Assembly (NCBI RefSeq): GCF_021044685.1
Contig: NZ_CP088014.1
Coordinates: forward strand, 5,256,001-5,320,000
DNA: 64,000 nucleotides
Reading direction: 5' to 3'
Origin: Bradyrhizobium daqingense
GTDB lineage: Bacteria > Pseudomonadota > Alphaproteobacteria > Rhizobiales > Xanthobacteraceae
Shown here: positions 52,076 to 59,333 of the stretch, in pieces
How the letters are laid out: each line of letters starts with the position of its first letter
Position numbering within the stretch: position 1 is the first letter of the stretch
Made by a program: the position numbers and the translations under genes
Notes under the pieces: model-generated
The model's database searches: none
What the model saw: only the letters and a program-made list of their open reading frames with translations
What the model was told of the DNA's origin: nothing

Positions 52076-54742
52076 ATGCGCGTTGTCGCCGCCGTTCTGT
52101 TGCTCGTGTCCGCGCTCCACGCCGGCATCTGGGGAGTCATGCGCGAGAAGGAAACCGCGCCCGACTTCAAGGGCCTGTTGCCCAGCGTCTCGTACGCGCC
52201 GTTCGAAGGCTCGGCCCACCCCGACATCGACAACATCCCGACCGTCGAGAAAATCCGCGCCGACCTGAAGACGCTGTCGACCATGACGCGCGCCATCCGC
52301 CTCTATTCGTCGACGGGCGGCGTGGAACTGGTGCCGCCGATCGCCGCCGAGTTCGGCCTCAAGGTCACGGTCGGCGCCTGGATCGACAAGGACAAGGACC
52401 GCAACGAGCGCGAGATCAAGGCTGCGATCGAGCTCGCCCGCAAGAACAGCAACGTCGTCGGCGTCGTGGTCGGCAACGAAGTGATCTACCGCGGCGAGCA
52501 GAAGGTCGAAGACCTCATCGGCATGATCAAGAAGGTCAAGGGCTCCGTCCGCGTGCCCGTCACGACCGGTGAGATCTGGAACATCTGGCGCGACAATCCC
52601 GATCTCGGCTCCAACGTCGATTTCATCGCCGCCCACGTGCTGCCCTATTGGGAAAACTTCCGCTCGGACCAGGCGGTCGATCAGGCTGTCGATCGCTACA
52701 ATCTCTTGCGCAATTTGTTCCCCGGCAAGCGCATCGTGATCGCCGAGTTCGGCTGGCCGAGCCAGGGCTACAACTTACGCAACGCTGATCCCGGCGCGTT
52801 CCAGCAGGCGGTGATCCTGCGAAATTTCGTCACCCGCGCCGAAGCCATCGGCATGGAATACAACATCGTCGAGGCCATCGATCAGCCCTGGAAATTCTTC
52901 GAAGGCGGCGTCGGTCCGTACTGGGGCATCCTCGACGCCAGCCGCGAGCCGAAATTCGCCTGGACCGGCCCGGTCGAGAACCCCGATTATTGGAAGCTGA
53001 TGGGCATCGCCCTGCTGGTCGGCATCCTCCTGTCGCTGCCGATCCTGCGCATCGAAAAGCCGACTGCGAAGCAGGCGTTCCTGCTGTCAGCGACCGCCAA
53101 CGGCGTCGGCGCCTGGGCTGCGACCGTGTTCGCGTTCTGGAACACGCACTACTTCATCTTCGGCTCGGCTTTCGCGCTGACGCTCGGCATGATCCTCCTT
53201 GTTCCTCTCGTTCTCATTGCGATGGCGCGCATCGACGAGATCGCCGCGGTCGCCTTCGGCCGGCCGCCGCAGCGGCTGATCACCAAGGACAAGCCGGTCG
53301 AGAACGTGCCCGAGAACTACTATCCCAAGGTCTCGATCCATATCCCCGCTTATTTCGAGCCGGTCGACATGCTCAAGCAGACGCTCGATGCGCTGTCGCG
53401 GCTGAACTACCCGAACTACGAATGCGTCGTCATCATCAACAACACGCCGGATCCTGCCTTCTGGCAGCCGATCCAGGACCATTGCCGCGCGCTCGGTGAG
53501 CGCTTCAAGTTCATCAATGCCGAGAAGGTGCAGGGCTTCAAGGCCGGCGCCTTGCGGATCGCGATGGATCGCACAGCGGCGGACGCCGAGATCATCGGCA
53601 TCCTCGATGCCGACTATGTCGTCGAGCCCGACTGGCTGAAGGACCTCGTGCCGGCGTTCGCCGATCCGCGCGTCGGTCTCGTGCAGGCGCCGCAGGAGCA
53701 TCGCGACGGCGACCTGTCGATCATGCACTACATCATGAACGGCGAATATGCCGGCTTCTTCGACATCGGCATGGTCCAGCGCAACGAGCTCAACGCCGTC
53801 ATCGTACACGGCACGATGTGCCTGATCCGCCGCGCCGCGATGGACATGGCCGGCGGCTGGTCGTCGGACACGATTTGCGAGGATTCCGATCTCGGCCTTG
53901 CGATCCAGGAGCTGGGCTGGGTCACCCATTACACCAACACGCGCTACGGCCAGGGCCTGCTCCCTGACACTTACGAGGCCTTCAAGAAGCAGCGTCACCG
54001 CTGGGCCTATGGCGGCCTGCAGATCGTCAAGAAGCACTGGCGCCAGTTCCTGCCCGGCAAGAGCCGGCTGACGCCCGACCAGAAACGCGAATACGGCCTC
54101 GGCTGGCTGAACTGGCTCGGCGCCGAAAGCCTCGGCGTGGTCGTGGCCCTGCTCAACCTCGTCTGGGTGCCGATCGTCGCCTTCGCCGACATCGCCATTC
54201 CCGACAAGATCCTGACGCTGCCGATCATCGGCGCCTTCGTCGTCTCGCTGGTGCATTTCCTGTCGATGTACCGCGCCCGCGTCGCGATCAAGCCCGGCCA
54301 GATGCTGGGCGCGATGATCGCGGCGATGAGCGTGCAATGGACGGTGTCGCGCGCGGTGGCGCAGGGTCTCATCACCGAGCACATCGCCTTCGCCCGCACC
54401 TCCAAGGGCGGGCTGTCGCGGATGTCGATCGAGTTCCAGGCGTTCTGGGAGGCGGTGATCGGCGCCCTCCTCATCATCGGCGCCGGCGTCCTGATTGCCT
54501 CCAACAGCTACCGCCAGATCACCGAGATCTACATCTTCGCCGGCGTGCTGGTGCTGCAGAGCCTGCCGTTCCTCGCCGCGGTCGCGATCGCGATCCTCGA
54601 GCTCAGCCGCATCAACTCGTTCCAGTTCTGGCGCGACAGCGCCATCCGCTCCGCCGAGCTGATCGGCCTGCGTCCGGTGGCGCTGCCTCCCGTGGGCGCA
54701 CCGCAAGCCGTGCCGACCGAGGTACGGCGGGAGACGAACTGA
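52076..54742 (+). CDS. ndvB: GH17-GT2 fusion beta-glucan synthase (NdvB-like)
   Basis: Large inner-membrane glucan synthase of 888 residues. Order: N-terminal helix, GH17-type periplasmic module (E135 in VVVGNEVIYRGE, E224 in IAEFGWPSQG), membrane helices near 310-385, then a cytoplasmic GT2 domain with the processive-synthase residues D511 and D513 (GILDADYV), D603 (CEDSDLG) and QRHRW at 639-643, then several C-terminal helices. In Bradyrhizobium ndvB makes the beta-(1,3) backbone of cyclic glucan used for osmoadaptation and nodulation. Length and the fusion fit. Start ATG 52076 was chosen because the first helix begins there; the open frame to 52013 is not required. Confidence 0.82.
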   Translation: MRVVAAVLLLVSALHAGIWGVMREKETAPDFKGLLPSVSYAPFEGSAHPDIDNIPTVEKIRADLKTLSTMTRAIRLYSSTGGVELVPPIAAEFGLKVTVGAWIDKDKDRNEREIKAAIELARKNSNVVGVVVGNEVIYRGEQKVEDLIGMIKKVKGSVRVPVTTGEIWNIWRDNPDLGSNVDFIAAHVLPYWENFRSDQAVDQAVDRYNLLRNLFPGKRIVIAEFGWPSQGYNLRNADPGAFQQAVILRNFVTRAEAIGMEYNIVEAIDQPWKFFEGGVGPYWGILDASREPKFAWTGPVENPDYWKLMGIALLVGILLSLPILRIEKPTAKQAFLLSATANGVGAWAATVFAFWNTHYFIFGSAFALTLGMILLVPLVLIAMARIDEIAAVAFGRPPQRLITKDKPVENVPENYYPKVSIHIPAYFEPVDMLKQTLDALSRLNYPNYECVVIINNTPDPAFWQPIQDHCRALGERFKFINAEKVQGFKAGALRIAMDRTAADAEIIGILDADYVVEPDWLKDLVPAFADPRVGLVQAPQEHRDGDLSIMHYIMNGEYAGFFDIGMVQRNELNAVIVHGTMCLIRRAAMDMAGGWSSDTICEDSDLGLAIQELGWVTHYTNTRYGQGLLPDTYEAFKKQRHRWAYGGLQIVKKHWRQFLPGKSRLTPDQKREYGLGWLNWLGAESLGVVVALLNLVWVPIVAFADIAIPDKILTLPIIGAFVVSLVHFLSMYRARVAIKPGQMLGAMIAAMSVQWTVSRAVAQGLITEHIAFARTSKGGLSRMSIEFQAFWEAVIGALLIIGAGVLIASNSYRQITEIYIFAGVLVLQSLPFLAAVAIAILELSRINSFQFWRDSAIRSAELIGLRPVALPPVGAPQAVPTEVRRETN

Positions 54743-54761
54743 CGCCGTCGTCGTCCGCAGC

Positions 54762-54872
54762 GCATCCTTCGAGACGCCCGCCTTCGGCGGGCCCAGGTTG
54801 AGGTCGCGGTTTGCGGCGAGATGGAATGCCCTCATGGTGAGGAGCCGCCAAAGCGGGCGTCTCGAACCATGC
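54762..54872. repeat. Intergenic palindromic repeat, family F
   Basis: GCATCCTTCGAGACGCCCGC at the left and GCGGGCGTCTCGAACCATGC at the right are inverted copies, with CCTCATGGTGAGGAGC between. It fills most of the gap after the ndvB-like gene. Confidence 0.7.
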
Positions 54873-55167
54873 AGCCCAGCTCCATCGGCGCCCCGATCGA
54901 GTTCGCGTGGATGACGGCTGGCCAATCAAGTTGAAATTGTCGGCCTAACCAGCGGACGCAGCGAGCGAATCCCCGCTCCTGCCTCCGCTTTCGGCAGCAC
55001 CCCACACTATTGACCTCCGCGGCCACTCCCCCTACACAGCGCGGGCCGAGAGTATGATCCGGAAACAGCCGGTTTTCCCCGCAACGCAAATCGAACGTCG
55101 CGGCAAGACATGCTCCTCGAATGTCCGACCAGGATGGCGATCGTCTTCAAGCCATCAGCGGCCATGG

Positions 55168-55243
55168 GAGCGCGTAGCTCAGCCGGTAGAGCACGTGACT
55201 TTTAATCACGGGGTCCTGGGTTCGAGCCCCAGCGCGCTCACCA
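55168..55243 (+). tRNA. tRNA-Lys (anticodon UUU)
   Basis: A 76-base cloverleaf with CCA encoded. The acceptor arms GAGCGCG and CGCGCTC pair fully. The anticodon stem-loop is CGTGA-CTTTTAA-TCACG, so the anticodon is TTT. The T arm is CTGGGTTCGAGCCCCAG. The D arm has GCTC...GAGC. No gene overlaps it. Confidence 0.97.
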
Positions 55244-55423
55244 CAACAAATCAAGCGCTTGGTCGCGATTTTTCTTATGGGCCGCGTCGCCATCGGCGCC
55301 GTCCTATTCGTCATCTGTTGAAGAGAGCGGGTGAAACGGCGCGGTGGCAGATCAGAACGGACCGCAAGCCTGAGCGAGGACCGCCAATCTAAGTGGTGGC
55401 CCACAAAGGAAATGGAGACTGCG

Positions 55424-55657
55424 TCAGCGACCAGCCGGACGCGCCTTGAGGGGCACGACTTTATCCAAGTCGCGGGGACCCGAACGCCGGCTTTGAGCCT
55501 TCACCACCTGCTCGAGTTCCAGCGCTTCTATCGCGAGCTCATCTGCCAACCGTTCGAAGAGTGCGCGCTTTTGCGGGTCGCTCGTTCGCCTGCTCATTAG
55601 AACCAAATCCGCGGCATCGGCACGGAGCTTGTCCAACTTCTCCCTGAGGTCCGCCAT
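55424..55657 (-). CDS. Hypothetical small coiled-coil protein
   Basis: Product of 77 residues, highly charged and helical (MADLREKLDKLRADAADLVL, SDPQKRALFERLADELAIEA), likely a short coiled coil in the cytoplasm. Codon third positions are GC-rich, as in real genes here. No convincing RBS was found. It lies 180 bases downstream of tRNA-Lys. Function unknown. Confidence 0.55.
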   Translation of the reverse strand: MADLREKLDKLRADAADLVLMSRRTSDPQKRALFERLADELAIEALELEQVVKAQSRRSGPRDLDKVVPLKARPAGR

Positions 55658-55807
55658 GTTGTCGGCCTACATCTAGACCCACCTCGTCTGCAGTGACGGG
55701 ATGCAGGTCAACGGCCAAATATACTATGGGGTCTTCGTTAATGATTTGTTTGGCCATCAGAGCTTCGTGAAGAACGCCCGCCAGCGTGCACTGGCAGGCC
55801 CGGTGCG

Positions 55808-55978
55808 TCACTGCTCACCAATCGCGAGGCCGTGCGAGCGAACGCCGCTGATCGTCTTGGCGATCGAGCGAACCAAGCCGAGGTCGCGCCCGTCGCCGGG
55901 CGTGACGGTCACCCCGCGTAGGATTGGCTCGTCGATGTCAGGCGCGCGGCCATCGCGCTCAGCCTTCGTCCTCGCATT
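55808..55978 (-). pseudogene. Possible frameshifted small gene
   Basis: A strong RBS, GGAGGAGGG, stands 6 bases before an ATG whose frame ends after 22 codons. A neighbouring frame continues with coding-like codon use to a TGA at 55808 (TKAERDGRAPDIDEPILRG ... ISGVRSHGLAIGEQ, about 50 codons). Joining them needs one base removed near 55965. No homologue is recalled, so this rests on RBS and codon use only. Confidence 0.35.
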
Positions 55979-56097
55979 AAATACCCTCCTCCTCGCAATG
56001 AGACGGCGCTCTGAGCGTGCCCTTCCCAGCCCGCCCACAAAACCCGCTGACAACCCGCCAGAAACGTGTACGCTTCACCAAAACCGGAGGGGACAGC

Positions 56098-56268
56098 ATG
56101 TTTGAAATCAGCGGTTTCGACACGGCGGGCGTCGTCAGTCTCAAGCGGCCTTCGCTCGCTGCCGCCCTCAAGAAGGCCAGGGAGCTGGTCGAGGATGGAT
56201 GCTGGGACGTCCAGGTCGTCGATCCCAATGGCCGGGTCTACACCTCGTTCGAGGAGCAGGCGGCCTAG
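56098..56268 (+). CDS. Hypothetical small protein
   Basis: A 56-residue ORF (MFEISGFDTAGVVSLKRPSL ... DVQVVDPNGRVYTSFEEQAA) with the RBS GGAGGGGAC just before ATG 56098. The composition is that of a small folded protein: a strand, a helix (AAALKKARELVEDG) and two more strands. An open frame to 56017 exists, but the RBS fixes the later start. Neighbours give no hint; it points toward the frameshifted secreted-protein gene downstream. Confidence 0.65.
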   Translation: MFEISGFDTAGVVSLKRPSLAAALKKARELVEDGCWDVQVVDPNGRVYTSFEEQAA

Positions 56269-56321
56269 CCGCCGAGTCCTTTCCGGGCCATCTCCCCGGT
56301 TGCCGTCGCCGGTTTCCGCCG

Positions 56322-56538
56322 CTATCCGCCTCGGCCAACGTTTGACGAGGCGTTGTCGAGCCAGCGCTCCGTGGCCTCGTCGCTCCAGCCCGGGACCGCG
56401 AAACGCGCTGGCGGACTGGAGTTCGCGCGGGTCCGGTCCACCGCCGGGTGGGTGGCGTGCGCGCGTGTGATGCACCGGTGCGGCGTTTGCCGCGGCGCAG
56501 AAGACGATCAACAGACCCATCGCAAGCAGGGAACGCAT
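56322..56538 (-). pseudogene. Small secreted protein gene with frameshift
   Basis: A signal-peptide frame starts at ATG 56538 with RBS GGAGC (MRSLLAMGLLIVFCAAANAA, then PVHHTRARH). After about 30 codons the natural continuation is in the next frame: HPAVDRTRANSSPPARFAVP, then GWSDEATERWLDNASSNVGRGG and a TAG at 56322. The second part has the look of a small rhizobial secreted family ending in PGWSDE..WLDNASS. One extra base in the run CCACCCACCCGG near 56455 explains it. Either decayed or a base-calling error in a C-rich stretch. Confidence 0.6.
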
Positions 56539-57149
56539 CGCACCAGCTCCAATTGAGCAATCGCTGGCTGTTACCTGATGCGCAGATCGGTTCGCCACAA
56601 CGACAGGGATTTCACAAGCAGGACAAGGAATCGCGAGCTGTCCCGCTGTCGCGTGCGATGGTCAACCGCCATGCTGTTTGCTGTCATGTGGTGGAATCGC
56701 TTGAAGCGGCTTCGGCTTTGCAGCTCGACAGCGGCATGCTCGAGACAGACAGGGAAAAGCCGCAGCGTGGTTCCAGCCCCCACTGCGGCCATATCCCGGG
56801 CAACTTGAAATTTGCTTGATACTCAAATCTCGCCGGTGTTCTCACAGTAGAACACCGCGTTCCGAAAATGGACTCCGTCAAACTACGGGATTCCAGTGTC
56901 CTCCCTATTGTCGTTGACGGACGAACATGGGACGGCTTGCTTTCCAGCCCCCAATGCTCCCGGCTGCCGATCAAATTGCGGATAAGAGCGCCGGGAGTGC
57001 TCGGCCTGCAAGGGCGACAAAGGCCATTCTTGCGCCGCGAAGCTCTGGCTCACGCTCCTTCTGCTCAGTCCAGCGGCCAGCTTCTATTCCATCACGGAAG
57101 AGGCTCTCCGAGAGAGAGAGCCACCTTCGCGGCTGTTCCCCGGCCGCGG
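56539..57149. other. About 600 bases without a convincing gene
   Basis: Several short open frames on both strands show no RBS, no coherent codon bias and no recognisable domain. Two similar short strings, TTCCAGCCCCCACTGC (56772-56787) and TTCCAGCCCCCAATGC (56942-56957), recur 170 bases apart. The stretch looks somewhat AT-richer than the flanks. I see no RNA gene or mobile element in it. Confidence 0.5.
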
Positions 57150-57419
57150 CTACTGGCGGTCCTCATACCTGTTGCATTGGCCATCGCCCAGGCGCACCCG
57201 GTTGAGCTCCTGGAATGGAGGATCACAACGCAGCAGCGTGTACACCTTGTAAGACGGCGGTGGGACGCGCCAGCAGAGATTCTGTCCCGCTGGTATCTTG
57301 TACGTCTCCCCGCTCGACAACGTATAGCTGCACGAGGCATCCGGGACGTTCGTCCTCGCCTCTGCGTGGGCCTGGGCAATCGAAGCCGCTGTGAGCAACG
57401 TCACCAACAATATACGCAT
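57150..57419 (-). CDS. Hypothetical small secreted protein
   Basis: Product of 89 residues with a signal peptide (MRILLVTLLTAASIAQAHAE) and a mature part with four Cys (DASCSYTL, NLCWRVPP, LLRCDPPF, GQCNRYED), probably two disulfides. The start at 57419 is supported by GGAGCAGGAA just upstream. Larger open frames that overlap it run through two genes and are not supported. Function unknown. Confidence 0.75.
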   Translation of the reverse strand: MRILLVTLLTAASIAQAHAEARTNVPDASCSYTLSSGETYKIPAGQNLCWRVPPPSYKVYTLLRCDPPFQELNRVRLGDGQCNRYEDRQ

Positions 57420-57580
57420 TGTTCCTGCTCCGCCTATCTGATCGCACATTCCGGAATTGGGATGCGGACATCGCCGCAACAAGTCACAAATTCCTGAAAC
57501 GCACGACCGGACGGTCATGACGGAACGACGCGCAGCTCCATTCGTTGATCGCGATCTGCAGGCGTCGGTATGATCTACCC

Positions 57581-58252
57581 TCAGCTCTCCGGCGCTGAAA
57601 CGGGTGCCGGTACGCCCAGCGGTGCTCCACCAACCGAAACCGGCCCCAAGGGCTGATTTTCTGGCACGATCCGTTTGCGCATCGCCAGTCCGTAGCGGGC
57701 ATTCGCTTTGCGGACGGACGACGTGACGTCCGACATCATCCTGTTTTGCAGCGAGTCGACCTTGGCAATCAGTGTCGACAGCTGCGATGAGATCTTCTTC
57801 ACATCGGCCCGTTCGTCCGTGATGCTCTGCCGCAATGACAGCAGCACCATCGAATCCTGCTGCAGCAAATCGGTATTTTGCTGCGACGCGTGGTTGTTCT
57901 GCTGCAGCAAAGCGGTGTGTTGCTGCTGGGCCGCCTGAATCTCTTTCAAGGCAGTGACGACCGGATCCGGTTTCGGCGCGGCCGCTTCCTGGCGCGGAAG
58001 CAGTTGAGCGAGACTCGCGACATTGAGCGCAGGGAGATCGGACGGGAACGTGTAGATGGCTGCCGCGCCATTGATGGCGATGGCACACAGCGACAGCGCC
58101 AAGAGCGATTTCCGGCTGGACTGCGTGACCGGCGCTGGAATTTCCGGGGCAGCGGGTTCGTGGGCTGCTGCGGCGGCCGCGAGCGCAGCCGGGTCGAACT
58201 CTTCGGCGAAGCCTTGCGTTTCGTAAGTCGTGGTCACGTCTGTTGGCCCCAT
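57581..58252 (-). CDS. Hypothetical single-pass membrane protein with coiled coil
   Basis: Protein of 223 residues. A cytoplasmic Ala/Pro-rich N-terminus leads to one helix (LLALSLCAIAINGAAAIYTF). Then comes a Gln-rich coiled coil (LKEIQAAQQQHTALLQQNNH, DLLQQDSMVLLSLRQSITDE) and a short basic end with VPAPVSAPES. It looks like an envelope-anchored structural or regulatory protein. Not recognised; no operon partner. Confidence 0.7.
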   Translation of the reverse strand: MGPTDVTTTYETQGFAEEFDPAALAAAAAAHEPAAPEIPAPVTQSSRKSLLALSLCAIAINGAAAIYTFPSDLPALNVASLAQLLPRQEAAAPKPDPVVTALKEIQAAQQQHTALLQQNNHASQQNTDLLQQDSMVLLSLRQSITDERADVKKISSQLSTLIAKVDSLQNRMMSDVTSSVRKANARYGLAMRKRIVPENQPLGPVSVGGAPLGVPAPVSAPES

Positions 58253-58487
58253 GAGCGAGCAAAAGGCAGCCGCCCACGGAACGTCGTCGCAACGACGCCT
58301 TTACGCAGCACCCATACACAACTGTCTCAAATTGTGAGCTTTTTGGATTAATTCCACGTTAGCGGCGCGGCCGGTTGACGGCCAAGAGGCCCCGGTCGAG
58401 TACGGGGTCGATGCGGCCGTTTGACAGGCCGAGGTTGAGCAGAGCAACATCGCGCCAACCGTCGCAACAAGACGAAACGGAGGGCGC

Positions 58488-59201
58488 GTGGGGGTCCTGC
58501 ACCGGCTCGAGCATGGCATAGTGCGACCACTGTTGCGGCGGGTCAGGCCTGCCAAGCGCGTGGTGCTGGGCGGACTCACCATCGAATACAGAAGCGAGCT
58601 CGACGGCGGCGGGATCGAGTTCGGCCAGGACTTCATCCCCTTTCTGCGCTCCCGGAAGATGCCGAAGCAGCCTCGCTTGTTCGAGTGGTGCGCCGGACCG
58701 GCGTTCATCGGCTTTTCGGCGCTGGGGCACGGCCTGTGCGAGACGATGTGTCTCGCCGACATCAACCCGGCGGCCGTTGCCTGTTGCAAGACCACCGTCC
58801 GCCTGAACCATCTGGAGGAACGGGTCTCCGTCTACCAATCCAACAATCTGCGGAGCATCCCGAAGACCGAGCGCTGGAACCTGGTGGTCAGCAACCCGCC
58901 GCACTTCATCGACCAGTACGAAGGCGATATCCGCGCGCACGACCCCGATTGGGCGATCCACCGCGAGTTCTTCAACACGATCGGCCCCTTCTTGGCGGAC
59001 GACGGCGTGGTCGTGCTGCAGGAGAACAATCGCGGCTCGACGGTCGAGACGTTTCGGGAGATGATCGACGCGGCCGGGCTGAAGATCGTGTTCACCCAGG
59101 GTGACCACGAGACGCTGACGCCCAGAAGCATTTTCTATTTCATCGGGATCATGCGGAAGGACGTTGACGTGCCAGACTGGGCCCGCCAGTCCGAGCCGTG
59201 A
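58488..59201 (+). CDS. SAM-dependent methyltransferase
   Basis: Class I methyltransferase of 237 residues. The SAM-binding loop reads FEWCAGPAFIGFSALGHGLC, followed by the acidic ribose-binding position in CLADINPAAVACC. The catalytic NPPx motif is SNPPHF, the form used by N-methyltransferases acting on amide or base nitrogens (PrmC, RsmC, HemK relatives); the target is unknown. Start GTG 58488 has GGAGGGC upstream. It stands alone, converging with the Mfd-like gene. Confidence 0.82.
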   Translation: MGVLHRLEHGIVRPLLRRVRPAKRVVLGGLTIEYRSELDGGGIEFGQDFIPFLRSRKMPKQPRLFEWCAGPAFIGFSALGHGLCETMCLADINPAAVACCKTTVRLNHLEERVSVYQSNNLRSIPKTERWNLVVSNPPHFIDQYEGDIRAHDPDWAIHREFFNTIGPFLADDGVVVLQENNRGSTVETFREMIDAAGLKIVFTQGDHETLTPRSIFYFIGIMRKDVDVPDWARQSEP

Positions 59202-59333
59202 CGGATTTTCCGAAGTTGGCAGAATGCCACTGTTTTGCCCGACGCCGCAAGCTCTCCTTTGCGCTGGATAGGAAAGACGTTGTGGCACAAGCACTTGGCT
59301 ACTGTGCATGGGGTTGTTTTCGCACGTTGCCGC

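Noticed and set aside
55168..55243. tRNA-Lys as an integration site with a genomic island
   Set aside because: No integrase gene and no second copy of the tRNA 3' end was seen in the window, so an island cannot be claimed.
56868..57497. 209-codon plus-strand ORF
   Set aside because: It runs antisense through the supported small secreted-protein gene at 57150-57419 and has no RBS or recognisable domain.
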